Source of the DNA: HIMB11 sp965657135
GTDB lineage: Bacteria > Pseudomonadota > Alphaproteobacteria > Rhodobacterales > Rhodobacteraceae
Direction of reading: 5' to 3'
Length of the DNA stretch: 64,000 bases
Assembly (NCBI GenBank): GCA_965657135.1
Contig: CBFHNF010000006.1
Location: 1-64,000 of the forward strand
Shown: positions 29,013-37,100 of the stretch, piece after piece
How the letters are laid out: the number at the start of each line of letters is the position of its first letter
How positions within the stretch are numbered: position 1 is the first letter of the stretch
Position numbers and translations under genes: made by a program
Notes under the pieces: model-generated
What the model was told of the DNA's origin: nothing
Databases searched by the model: none
What the model saw: the letters and a program-made list of their open reading frames with translations, nothing else

Positions 29013-29681
29013 TTATGGGGCCCAATGGACAGTGGCGTCTGACATCACGGCGCGAATTGGTGCGTCAAAGGCATCTAAAAATTCTGCGCGCTCTAAAGAT
29101 GAGCGCTTTTCATCCCCAAAGATCAAAATATGCTTATGGATCGCTTCATCGAGGAGATGGGCAGGCAATGTCACGCGCGGTTCCGGTGCGCCAGGAGCAC
29201 GCATCGCAATCAAATTTGGGGCATGTGAAGATAGGGCCAATTCTAAATTATCGGCCTCTGGAAAAATGGATGCAGTGTGCATATCCGCTCCCATGCCCAA
29301 CAATAATACGGTGATCGGGCGCAAAATATCTAGCCCTTTCGCCAGTTTTGGAAGTTCCTCTTCGATCGCTCCATCGTTATAAAGTGGCACCAGTTGGGCA
29401 GCCGCAGCTGGACCAACCAGTAACCGTTGTTTAATTAAACGCGTATTGGATCGCTCAGATGTTTCGGGAACCCAGCGTTCATCACTCAGCGCCACATGAA
29501 CCCTGTCCCACGCAACCTCTGCAGCGCAGAGATCATCAAACACTGGTCCAGGTGACGTACCCCCTGGGACAACAAAACTAACCGTATCGTTTTGATGCAA
29601 CGCCTCGCTCAATTCACGCGCCAAACGCCCAGCCAAATTCAGCGCCAACAAATCCCGATCAACATATTCAATCATATTCAT
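29013..29681 (-). CDS. pgl: 6-phosphogluconolactonase
   Basis: Pgl hydrolyses 6-phosphogluconolactone made by Zwf. The 222-residue protein has VVPGGTSPGPVFDDL (about residue 35), the characteristic ALSDERWVPE (about 63) and LLLGMGADMHTASIFP (about 126). The ATG at 29681 shares its A with the zwf stop (TAATG); an upstream in-frame start would overlap zwf without benefit. It is the middle gene of zwf-pgl-pgi. Confidence 0.93.
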   Translation of the reverse strand: MNMIEYVDRDLLALNLAGRLARELSEALHQNDTVSFVVPGGTSPGPVFDDLCAAEVAWDRVHVALSDERWVPETSERSNTRLIKQRLLVGPAAAAQLVPLYNDGAIEEELPKLAKGLDILRPITVLLLGMGADMHTASIFPEADNLELALSSHAPNLIAMRAPGAPEPRVTLPAHLLDEAIHKHILIFGDEKRSSLERAEFLDAFDAPIRAVMSDATVHWAP

Positions 29682-31129
29682 TATCGGATCTCTCGCCATT
29701 TACGACCATCGCGATGCAATAGCATAAGTGCATCCTCTGGCCCCGAACTGCCACTTTCATAGGGTTTAGGGACATCATTGCGCGCCTCCCACCCTTGGAT
29801 AATTGGATCGGTCCAGCGCCACGCTGCCTCAACCTCATCTCCTCGCATAAATAGCGTTTGGTTACCACGAATGACATCCATAATTAATCGTTCATAAGCT
29901 TCTGGTGCTGTTTCAGCATCTGGCCCCAACGCCTCGGCAAAGGTCATATCAAGGGGCACATCCACCAAACGCATCCCACCGGGACCAGGCTCTTTGATCG
30001 TGACATCCATGGTGATGCCTTCATCTGGCTGCAAACGAATAACCAATGCATTTCGATGGCTACCTGCATCGGGGCCAAAAATGGAATGCGGGGTTTCTTT
30101 GAAAATAACGGCAATCTCAGAGGAACGCGCTCGCATACGCTTGCCCGTGCGCAGATAAAACGGGGTCCCTGCCCATCGCCAGTTACTGATATGAGTTTTC
30201 AGCGCGACAAAGCTTTCTGTACGCGAACGCGGATTTTCAACGGCATCACGATAGTCAGGGTGATCTGTTCCCGCGCTATATTGACCCCGCACCAGATGAT
30301 GGGGTTCAACAGGATCAAGGGCGCGAATAACCTTAAGTTTTTCGTCGCGCACCGCATCGGGTTCAAATTTTGATGGGGGTTCCATAGCAATCAAACACAA
30401 CAACTGCATCAAATGGTTTTGAACCATATCGCGCATCGCGCCGGATTGATCATAATATCCCCCGCGTCCACCAACACCTACGGTTTCGGCAACCGTAATT
30501 TGGATGTGATCAACAAACTGGGCATTCCACAGCGGTTCAAACAACATGTTTCCAAACCGAACGGCCATTAGGTTTTGCACCGTTTCCTTGCCCAAATAGT
30601 GATCAATGCGGTAAATCTGATCCTCTTGAAAATGCTGGGCCAAGGTCGCATTCAAAGCCTGCGCTGTTTGCAAATCATTGCCAAAAGGTTTTTCCACAAC
30701 AATCCGGCTGTCGCGCAGCGCGATGTCATTGGCATATAGACGTTGCGCCAAATCTCCAAATAAAGCAGGAGCCACTGAAAAATAAAACGCGCGTACATAA
30801 CCATCACGCATCTTGGATTTTAATGTGTCCCACCCTGCGTCGCCTTTGGCATCAACATGCACATAGGAAACCCGCGACAAAAATTCGTCTACGTCTTTTT
30901 GAGTATGTTCTATCGCGCCGAATTCGACAATCGCTGTGCGCAGCAGCTCACGATATTCATCATCACTTAGCTCTGAGCGCGCAGCCCCTATAATCTGTGC
31001 CTCATGCGGCATTTGACCTGCTAAGTGGCGACGGAACAAACCAGGCAAAATTTTCCTCTTTGCCAGGTCGCCTGTTCCACCAAATATTGTTAAATCAAAC
31101 GGTTCAACTGGAATGACGCGAGACACCAT
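29681..31129 (-). CDS. zwf: Glucose-6-phosphate 1-dehydrogenase
   Basis: Zwf oxidises glucose 6-phosphate with NAD(P)+, feeding the pentose phosphate and Entner-Doudoroff routes. The 482-residue protein has the N-terminal nucleotide motif FGGTGDLAKRK (about residue 15) and the catalytic signature RIDHYLGKETVQNL (about 173-186, catalytic His two residues after Asp). It is the first gene of zwf-pgl-pgi. A perfect LacI-type palindrome lies 43 bases upstream of the ATG, so carbon-source control is likely. Confidence 0.96.
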   Translation of the reverse strand: MVSRVIPVEPFDLTIFGGTGDLAKRKILPGLFRRHLAGQMPHEAQIIGAARSELSDDEYRELLRTAIVEFGAIEHTQKDVDEFLSRVSYVHVDAKGDAGWDTLKSKMRDGYVRAFYFSVAPALFGDLAQRLYANDIALRDSRIVVEKPFGNDLQTAQALNATLAQHFQEDQIYRIDHYLGKETVQNLMAVRFGNMLFEPLWNAQFVDHIQITVAETVGVGGRGGYYDQSGAMRDMVQNHLMQLLCLIAMEPPSKFEPDAVRDEKLKVIRALDPVEPHHLVRGQYSAGTDHPDYRDAVENPRSRTESFVALKTHISNWRWAGTPFYLRTGKRMRARSSEIAVIFKETPHSIFGPDAGSHRNALVIRLQPDEGITMDVTIKEPGPGGMRLVDVPLDMTFAEALGPDAETAPEAYERLIMDVIRGNQTLFMRGDEVEAAWRWTDPIIQGWEARNDVPKPYESGSSGPEDALMLLHRDGRKWREIR

Positions 31130-31171
31130 AGCTCATACTTCCTTTGTGGTCACCAAGCATTCAACGCCCAT

Positions 31172-31183
31172 GTTAGCGCTAAC
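31172..31183. promoter_or_regulatory. LacI-family-type operator upstream of zwf
   Basis: GTTAGCGCTAAC is a perfect 12-base palindrome with the central CG typical of LacI-family operators, 43 to 54 bases before the zwf start. In Rhodobacter sphaeroides the LacI-family regulator CceR is known to control Entner-Doudoroff genes, which makes a CceR-type regulator the first candidate. The regulator gene itself is not in the window. Confidence 0.6.
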
Positions 31184-31320
31184 TTGTGCGCCTTTTACAT
31201 CTGGGCACTGAGTTTGTCTAGAACTAAGAGTGCATCACATCTGTGTCATGTGCAATTGGAAAACCTTGCACCTGACAAATCCCTTGTTAGTGTGCATGAA
31301 ACACCAGATCAGGCGAGACG

Positions 31321-32271
31321 ATGAAAGACCTTGAGCAGAGCGATAATACTCAAAAATTCCAACACCCAAAGCGTACAGCCAAGGGCGAAGACCGCGCATG
31401 GGTGCGTATGGAAAATCTGGAAACGCTTTGGGTAAATACCGGCACTTTGTGCAACATTGAATGCGTAAATTGCTATATTGAAAGTTCGCCAACGAACGAT
31501 CAATTGGTGTACTTTAAAACATCGGATCTGCGCGCTTATATGGATGAAGTGAGCGATCATAAAATGCCCGTGCGCGAAATTGGTTTCACGGGTGGCGAAC
31601 CCTTTATGAATGCAGACATGATCGACATGCTGCGCCTGTCGTTGGAACGCGGATTTTCGGTCTTGGTATTGACAAATGCAATGTCGCCCATGATGCGACG
31701 CCAGATGCGCGAAGGCTTAGTCGCGCTGAATGCGACGTATCCTAATCAGATGACCCTGCGCATTTCATTAGATCATTACAGTGCAAAAATGCATGACTTG
31801 GAACGCGGTGAAGGCAGTTTTGAAAAAACTCTGGTGGGTATGCGATGGTTGCGGGATCAGGGAATCAAAATGGCCGTTGCTGGGCGTACGCTGTGGGACG
31901 AAACCGAGGCCGACGCACGTGCAGGTTTTGCAGCCCTTTATCAGGCAGAAGGATTTGAGATTGACGCATGTGCGCCCGCAGAAACGGTTTTGTTTCCCGA
32001 AATGACTGGCACCTTGGATGTGCCTGAAATTACGACCGAATGCTGGGGAATATTGAACAAAGATCCACAGGATTTGATGTGCTCGAATGCGCGCATGGTT
32101 GTGCGCCGCAAAGGGGCAGATGCGCCCGCTGTTTTGGCCTGTACGCTTCTGGCATATGATCCACAATTTGAATTGGGCAAAACGCTTCAGGAGGCGGAAC
32201 GCGACGTGCGCCTGAACCATCCCCATTGCGCTAAATTTTGCGTCCTTGGTGGCGCAAGTTGTAGCGGTTAA
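31321..32271 (+). CDS. Radical SAM protein with Cys-rich C-terminus
   Basis: The 316-residue protein has the radical SAM cluster motif Cys-x3-Cys-x2-Cys as LCNIECVNCY (about residues 43-52) and the SAM-binding GFTGGEPF (about 86). A C-terminal set of cysteines (LACTLL at about 280, then HCAKFCVLGGASCSG at the very end) could bind an auxiliary cluster. The substrate is unknown, and no peptide precursor or cofactor pathway gene lies alongside. It is divergent from zwf, and its stop TAA overlaps that of anmK (TTAA). Confidence 0.8.
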   Translation: MKDLEQSDNTQKFQHPKRTAKGEDRAWVRMENLETLWVNTGTLCNIECVNCYIESSPTNDQLVYFKTSDLRAYMDEVSDHKMPVREIGFTGGEPFMNADMIDMLRLSLERGFSVLVLTNAMSPMMRRQMREGLVALNATYPNQMTLRISLDHYSAKMHDLERGEGSFEKTLVGMRWLRDQGIKMAVAGRTLWDETEADARAGFAALYQAEGFEIDACAPAETVLFPEMTGTLDVPEITTECWGILNKDPQDLMCSNARMVVRRKGADAPAVLACTLLAYDPQFELGKTLQEAERDVRLNHPHCAKFCVLGGASCSG

Positions 32272-33362
32272 TTTGGCTGCGATACCTGTGCACCACCAAC
32301 AGAAACAGGTGCGCCCGTTGTTGATGGACCAGAGGTTGGCAATTTGCGCAGCACACGCACCGCCAAATAGGCAAAGGCCTGCGCCTCTAACATATCGCCG
32401 TCTAATCCATGTGCCTCAACCGCGGTGACAGGAATATCCAAACCTGCCTGCAGCATCGACATGATTACCCGATTGCGCCGCCCGCCACCGCAGACCAACA
32501 CTTGGGAAACTGGATGTGGCATATGCTCCATCCCTGCCACGACACTGGCGGCAATCATCGCGGATAAGGTTGCGGCCCCGTCCGCATCGCCCATCTGATC
32601 AACAACATCCAACACCTGAGCAAAGCTATTGCGGTCCAATGATTTGGGCGGCAATTTGCGAAAATAGGGCGCATCAAGCAGCGTTTTTACCACTGCCATG
32701 TCCGGCGTGCCAGCAGAGGCCAAGGCGCCATCGCGATCAAATTCTTGACCCAGCCGCGCGCGAACAAAATCGTTCACGGGGGCATTTGCGGGTCCCGTGT
32801 CAAAGGCCAACACCGCACCGACATCTGTTGCCGCTGTCAAACGTGGGTCGACATAGGTGATATTTCCAACACCACCCAAATTCAAAAATGCAACAGGTTG
32901 CGTCACCCCGATGTATTTGACGCAGGCAAAGTGAAAAAAGGGCGCCAATGGTGCACCCTGCCCTCCCAATGCAACATCTGCACTGCGAAAATCCCAAACA
33001 ACTGGCACGCCCGTGTCGCGCGCCAATCCCAAACCATTCCCCACCTGTAGCGTGCGACGATTATCTGGATCATGCGCCAAGGTCTGACCGTGAAAACCAA
33101 TGACATCAACAGATGTCACATCCAATTTAGCAAAAGCCAATGCATGCGAGCGGGTGATCAATCTTTCCGCAGCCCGCACATGCCCGCCATCCCATTGCCC
33201 CATCGCGCGGCGAAGAATCTGGTGTTCTTCGGGGGCATAGGGGATGTATCGGGATGCTCCAAATTCATGAATGCTGGTCCCGTCCGTCACAACCTCGGCC
33301 AGGTCAATCCCATCCATCGATGTTCCAGACATCATTCCAACGGCACGAATTGCATCACTCAT
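32268..33362 (-). CDS. anmK: Anhydro-N-acetylmuramic acid kinase
   Basis: AnmK opens and phosphorylates 1,6-anhydro-MurNAc during murein recycling, after NagZ (also in this window) has acted. The 364-residue protein has the ATP-binding start GMMSGTSMDGID (about residues 9-20), FHGQTLAHDP (about 89) and VCGGGRRNRVIM near residue 295. ATG 33362 is fixed by AAAGGA upstream; the open frame extends to 33404. The gene is divergent from tyrS, and 62 bases separate their starts. Confidence 0.94.
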   Translation of the reverse strand: MSDAIRAVGMMSGTSMDGIDLAEVVTDGTSIHEFGASRYIPYAPEEHQILRRAMGQWDGGHVRAAERLITRSHALAFAKLDVTSVDVIGFHGQTLAHDPDNRRTLQVGNGLGLARDTGVPVVWDFRSADVALGGQGAPLAPFFHFACVKYIGVTQPVAFLNLGGVGNITYVDPRLTAATDVGAVLAFDTGPANAPVNDFVRARLGQEFDRDGALASAGTPDMAVVKTLLDAPYFRKLPPKSLDRNSFAQVLDVVDQMGDADGAATLSAMIAASVVAGMEHMPHPVSQVLVCGGGRRNRVIMSMLQAGLDIPVTAVEAHGLDGDMLEAQAFAYLAVRVLRKLPTSGPSTTGAPVSVGGAQVSQPN

Positions 33363-33424
33363 GGCTTTTCCTTTCCCAAAAGGATCGCTATAGCAATGAC
33401 GCAATCCATATTCAGGAGCAAGAG

Positions 33425-34675
33425 ATGACCTTTACACCTAAATCAGATTTCCTTCGGATCATGCTAGAACGCGGTTTTGTGGCGGATTGCACTGATTATG
33501 ATGGATTGGACGAAGCATTGTGTAAAGGGGGTATGCCTGCCTATATCGGATTTGATGCAACGGCCAGTTCACTGCATGTCGGCAGCCTAATCCAAATTAT
33601 GATGTTGCGTTGGTTGCAAAAAACGGGTGGGCGCCCGATCACGCTGATGGGTGGGGGCACGACTAAGGTTGGCGATCCATCGTTTCGCGCCGATGAACGC
33701 CCACTGCTAACCCCAGACATGATTGATCAAAACATTTCTGGCATTAAACAAGTGTTTTCCGCGTATCTTGATTATGCCGATGCCCCGAATGGCGCGATGA
33801 TGATCAACAATGCGGAATGGTTGGATGAATTAAACTACCTTGAATTCTTGCGTGATATCGGACGCCATTTCAGCGTGAACCGCATGTTGTCCTTTGAGTC
33901 GGTTAAATCACGGCTGGATCGGGAACAATCACTTTCTTTCCTTGAATTCAACTACATGATTTTGCAGGCCTATGATTTCCTTGAACTGCACAACCGCTAT
34001 GGATGCATGTTGCAGATGGGCGGTTCGGATCAGATGGGCAATATCATCAACGGCATGGAATTAACCCGCCGCGTGGCCGAAAATCGTGTTTTTGGCCTCA
34101 CTTCACCCCTATTGACCACATCAGATGGGAAAAAGATGGGAAAATCGCAAAACGGTGCGGTTTGGTTAAATGCAGATATGTTGTCACCTTACGAATTCTG
34201 GCAATTCTGGCGCAACACAACGGATGCGGATGTGGGACGTTTTCTGAAACTTTATACCGAACTGCCCATTGAGGAATGCGATCGTCTAGGTGCGCTTGCC
34301 GGCTCTGAAATCAACGATGCAAAAGTCATCCTTGCAAACGAAGTGACCGCCCTTCTACACGGCGCTGATGCTGCGACAACGGCAGAAGCCACAGCACGTG
34401 AAGTGTTTGAAAAAGGCGGCGTTGGTGATGATTTGCCAACCTTGACCCTAAGCAGTGATGATATTGGCGATGGAATTTCCATTGTTCAACTGATCGTGAA
34501 ATCGGGTTTGGTAAAATCCGGAAAAGAAGCCAAACGGCTAATTGCGGAAAATGGTGCCAAGCTGAATGACGAACCTTTGGTTGATGGCGGTTTGGTAATC
34601 AGCGCCGAAATGTTGTCGTCCCCGATTAAACTTTCAGCAGGTAAAAAACGTCACGCCTTGGTGCAATTAGGATAA
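33425..34675 (+). CDS. tyrS: Tyrosine--tRNA ligase
   Basis: This is a class I synthetase charging tRNA-Tyr. The 416-residue protein has the HIGH-type motif SLHVGSL (about residue 49), the tyrosine-binding QMGGSDQMGNI (about 200) and a KMSKS-type loop in SDGKKMGKSQNG (about 235). A C-terminal S4 RNA-binding domain is present (VKSGLVKSGKEAKRLI). ATG 33425 is preceded by AGGAG; the frame is open back to 33254 across the anmK start on the other strand. Confidence 0.95.
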   Translation: MTFTPKSDFLRIMLERGFVADCTDYDGLDEALCKGGMPAYIGFDATASSLHVGSLIQIMMLRWLQKTGGRPITLMGGGTTKVGDPSFRADERPLLTPDMIDQNISGIKQVFSAYLDYADAPNGAMMINNAEWLDELNYLEFLRDIGRHFSVNRMLSFESVKSRLDREQSLSFLEFNYMILQAYDFLELHNRYGCMLQMGGSDQMGNIINGMELTRRVAENRVFGLTSPLLTTSDGKKMGKSQNGAVWLNADMLSPYEFWQFWRNTTDADVGRFLKLYTELPIEECDRLGALAGSEINDAKVILANEVTALLHGADAATTAEATAREVFEKGGVGDDLPTLTLSSDDIGDGISIVQLIVKSGLVKSGKEAKRLIAENGAKLNDEPLVDGGLVISAEMLSSPIKLSAGKKRHALVQLG

Positions 34676-34681
34676 TCGCTT

Positions 34682-34709
34682 CGGATCAACGGAACGCTCC
34701 GTTAATCCG
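34682..34709 (+). terminator. Stem-loop after tyrS, probable terminator
   Basis: CGGATCAACGGA pairs with TCCGTTAATCCG (one mismatch) around ACGC, starting seven bases after the tyrS stop. The following sequence ATTGGGTTTCT is only moderately T-rich, so termination is likely but not certain. Confidence 0.45.
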
Positions 34710-34760
34710 ATTGGGTTTCTAGCAAAATTTTAACCCTGTTTTCCGAAATAAAAACGCTCC

Positions 34761-34793
34761 CAATTAATACGCATTAACAATGCGTATTAATTG
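34761..34793. promoter_or_regulatory. Perfect 15+15 palindrome, NsrR/Rrf2-like operator candidate
   Basis: CAATTAATACGCATT is followed by AAC and then its exact complement AATGCGTATTAATTG. The inner 23 bases (AA-TACGCATT-AAC-AATGCGTA-TT) resemble the NO-responsive NsrR consensus (two ATGCAT-like half sites about 11 bases apart). The site ends 34 bases before the small gene that leads the truncated-haemoglobin operon, which fits control by nitric oxide. This is inference from motif shape and neighbours. Confidence 0.6.
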
Positions 34794-34827
34794 CATATGT
34801 TTGTTGCATCAAGAAAAGGATGCACAC

Positions 34828-34983
34828 ATGGCACTTATCAAACTATTACTCTCACCGGGCAGCACGATCTGTCGGCATTATGGCATTGACCCACAAAGTG
34901 ACGCGGGACTTATGCGTTGGATGATCAACACCTTCTTTTACCTCTTCGTCGGCTTGATCATCATCTGGATCGTCGCAGTCTGA
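34828..34983 (+). CDS. Small single-helix membrane protein, 51 residues
   Basis: The product has an N-terminal amphipathic part (MALIKLLLSPGSTICRHYGI) and one C-terminal membrane helix (about residues 34-51). ATG 34828 has AAAGGATG upstream. Its TGA stop overlaps the ATG of the truncated haemoglobin gene (TGATG), so the two are coupled. It is the first gene after the large palindrome. Function is unknown; a role with the haemoglobin is inferred from coupling. Confidence 0.65.
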   Translation: MALIKLLLSPGSTICRHYGIDPQSDAGLMRWMINTFFYLFVGLIIIWIVAV

Positions 34984-35394
34984 TGAAGCTGCGCATCGAC
35001 ATTGCGCGTTCTGAAATCGAACAGGTTGTTCACGCATTTTACGCACGCGTACGTGCCCACCCGATGTTGGCACAGATCTTTTCCCGCCACGTCGATGATT
35101 GGAGCGCACGAAGAAAAAATCACACGTTTTTGGGCAAACGCGCTTTTGTTTGAGGGCGATTACGACGGCAATCCAATGCAGGCACATATGCAAGCGCAGA
35201 CGGTGAAACCGGTTCACTTTGATCACTGGCTCAGCCTATTTGATGATACACTGTTCGCGGAATTACCCAGCCAGTCGGCGATCCAATGGTCGCAATTGGC
35301 CCATCGGATCGGTCGGGGACTTTCGATGGGTGTAGAAGATGTGCGCCGTCCCCGAGATCAAGCGCCTAAACTGCGCCAAGCAAGCCAGGTTTAG
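34983..35394 (+). pseudogene. Frameshifted group III truncated haemoglobin
   Basis: The first frame gives IARSEIEQVVHAFYARVRAH then HPMLAQIFSRHVDDWSA. The homologous continuation HEEKITRFWANALLFEGDYDGNP and HFDHWLSLFDDTLF is in another frame. One missing base around 35100-35106 explains the break. Joined, the protein would be about 136 residues with the TrHb3 layout, including the proximal-side H-x2-W region. Group III truncated haemoglobins bind oxygen or NO. The break may be real decay or an assembly error, since the flanking coupled genes are intact. Confidence 0.75.
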
Positions 35395-35396
35395 AC

Positions 35397-35885
35397 ATGT
35401 CGGAAACGGAAAAGGTGAACGCACAACATCGGCTGTGGGCCGGAACGGCGGCTCTATGGGCGGGGATTTCTGTATCGGGTAATCTTATCACGGCGATCGC
35501 AAAATTTCAGGTGGAAACATTGGATTTATCCATGGCTCTACAGGTCGGGCGCGCGCAATTTTTGTGGACTGGTTACACCGAATATTCATGCATTGTGATG
35601 ATTGTGATGGGATTGATTTGGCATATGCGATTTCTTCCGTCCTTATTAGCGGGTGCGATTGCAATCCCTCTGATTCAGAAAATTGGATTAACCCAGCTAC
35701 TTCAAGCACGCAGTGATTTGATCATTGCGGGACTATCGCCGGATCACAGCAATGTTCATGTCCTTTTTGCGGTTTTAGAGGTGCTAAAATTCATCTGCCT
35801 GCTGGTCTATTCCAGCCGCACTTTAGCCCCACCGTCAATCCATCCTGAAATCGCATGTGCGCAACAAAAAAACCCCGCACTCTGA
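35397..35885 (+). CDS. Membrane protein of the truncated-haemoglobin operon
   Basis: The 162-residue protein has about four hydrophobic segments (about residues 14-34, 58-76, 80-98 and 122-140). No recognised catalytic motif is present. It begins two bases after the haemoglobin stop, so it is the third gene of that operon. Its last codons lie inside the hairpin of a terminator shared with the convergent cyclophilin gene. Function is unknown. Confidence 0.65.
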   Translation: MSETEKVNAQHRLWAGTAALWAGISVSGNLITAIAKFQVETLDLSMALQVGRAQFLWTGYTEYSCIVMIVMGLIWHMRFLPSLLAGAIAIPLIQKIGLTQLLQARSDLIIAGLSPDHSNVHVLFAVLEVLKFICLLVYSSRTLAPPSIHPEIACAQQKNPAL

Positions 35886-35900
35886 CAGATGCGGGGTTTC
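35866..35900. terminator. Bidirectional terminator
   Basis: AACCCCGCA pairs with TGCGGGGTT around a 10-base loop. The minus strand has a run of seven T residues after the stem, serving the cyclophilin genes, and the plus strand has a shorter T run. The hairpin overlaps the stop codon of the membrane protein gene to its left. Confidence 0.8.
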
Positions 35901-35926
35901 AATCATCAAAGCATTGGCCAACTGTG

Positions 35927-36472
35927 TCAATCGATGACAGAGACTTTCATCATCACATCGGGTTGACCGATCACAGCGCCATTGCGCCCTTTACCCAATT
36001 TGATCGCGTCCACAACATCCATGCCATTCGTGACCTGTCCCACGACAGTGTATTGGCCGTTTAGAAAATAACCAGGTTCAAACATGATAAAAAATTGGCT
36101 ATTTGCGCTGTTTGGACTTTGCGAACGCGCCATCCCTACAACACCGCGATCATAGGCAACATCCGAAAATTCGGCAGGTAGGTTGGGATAATTTGAACCA
36201 CCACGGCCTGCATAGGATATGTTGCCCCCCACTTTGCCGTATTCAACATCCCCTGTTTGCGCCATGAACCCTTCGATCACGCGATGAAACACAACACCGT
36301 CATAGGCACCATCCGCGGCAAGAAGCTTGATACGCTCGGCGTGCTGTGGGGCGACATCTTCGAATAGGTCAATGATGATTGTCCCATTTGCTTGTCCAGC
36401 GACCTGAATCTCAATCCCGCTGGCATGCGCCGTACCCGCCACTATGCCCAAGATAATGGCAAGTTTACGCAT
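35927..36472 (-). CDS. Peptidyl-prolyl cis-trans isomerase, cyclophilin type, exported
   Basis: This is a 181-residue cyclophilin with a signal peptide (MRKLAIILGIVAGTAHA), so it should act in the periplasm on protein folding. Conserved stretches are YDGVVFHRVIEGFMAQTGD (about residue 56, containing the catalytic Arg-Val context) and ARSQSPNSANSQFFI. It overlaps the end of the second cyclophilin gene by 8 bases and so follows it in one operon. A strong terminator lies downstream. Confidence 0.92.
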   Translation of the reverse strand: MRKLAIILGIVAGTAHASGIEIQVAGQANGTIIIDLFEDVAPQHAERIKLLAADGAYDGVVFHRVIEGFMAQTGDVEYGKVGGNISYAGRGGSNYPNLPAEFSDVAYDRGVVGMARSQSPNSANSQFFIMFEPGYFLNGQYTVVGQVTNGMDVVDAIKLGKGRNGAVIGQPDVMMKVSVID

Positions 36473-36971
36473 CTGCAGCCACCTTAACGCTGATCATGCG
36501 ATCGGGATACATAGGCGGTTCGCCTTTTACGATCGCATCCACGTGTTCCATTCCAGAAATCACACGACCATAGACCGTGTACTGGCGATTAAGGAAATGG
36601 TTGTCGCTAAAGTTGATGAAAAACTGGCTGTTTGCGCTGTCAGGGTTTTGCGAACGCGCAGCCCCCAATGTGCCACGATCATGTGGAATGCCAGAAAATT
36701 CCTGCGCGACATCGGGCAGATCAGAACCACCACGCCCCGCCATGCCAATATCGAAATCATTTTCCATATTGCCATACTGCACATCACCTGTCTGCGCCAT
36801 AAAACCGTCAATCACGCGGTGAAAACAAACGTTGTCATATTGACCAGAACGCGCCAATTCTTTCATCCGCGCACAGTGGTTTGGGGCGATATCAGGCAAC
36901 AATTCGATGATAACGGTCCCGTCCTTAAGTTCCATAAGAATTGTGTTTTCTGGGTCTTTTGTTTCGGCCAT
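36465..36971 (-). CDS. Peptidyl-prolyl cis-trans isomerase, cyclophilin type, cytoplasmic
   Basis: This is a 168-residue cyclophilin without a signal peptide, paralogous to the exported one downstream. It contains YDNVCFHRVIDGFMAQTGD (about residue 46) and ARSQNPDSANSQFFI. The pair of a cytoplasmic and an exported cyclophilin in tandem is common in alphaproteobacteria and reflects an old duplication. It is divergent from pgk. Confidence 0.92.
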   Translation of the reverse strand: MAETKDPENTILMELKDGTVIIELLPDIAPNHCARMKELARSGQYDNVCFHRVIDGFMAQTGDVQYGNMENDFDIGMAGRGGSDLPDVAQEFSGIPHDRGTLGAARSQNPDSANSQFFINFSDNHFLNRQYTVYGRVISGMEHVDAIVKGEPPMYPDRMISVKVAADA

Positions 36972-37100
36972 TGGGCGCTCCTATCTGTGTTGTTGAGCAA
37001 TACCTAAAGTTCTTTGTCATTTAGGACAAGATGCAGCATTGACCAATTTTCCAAAACACGCGATCAACCATCCAACGAAACTCCGAATATAGGTGGCATT

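Noticed and set aside
34761..34793. Palindrome as an FNR/NnrR-type site
   Set aside because: The TTGAT-N4-ATCAA pattern is not present; the ATGCAT-like half sites fit Rrf2/NsrR better.
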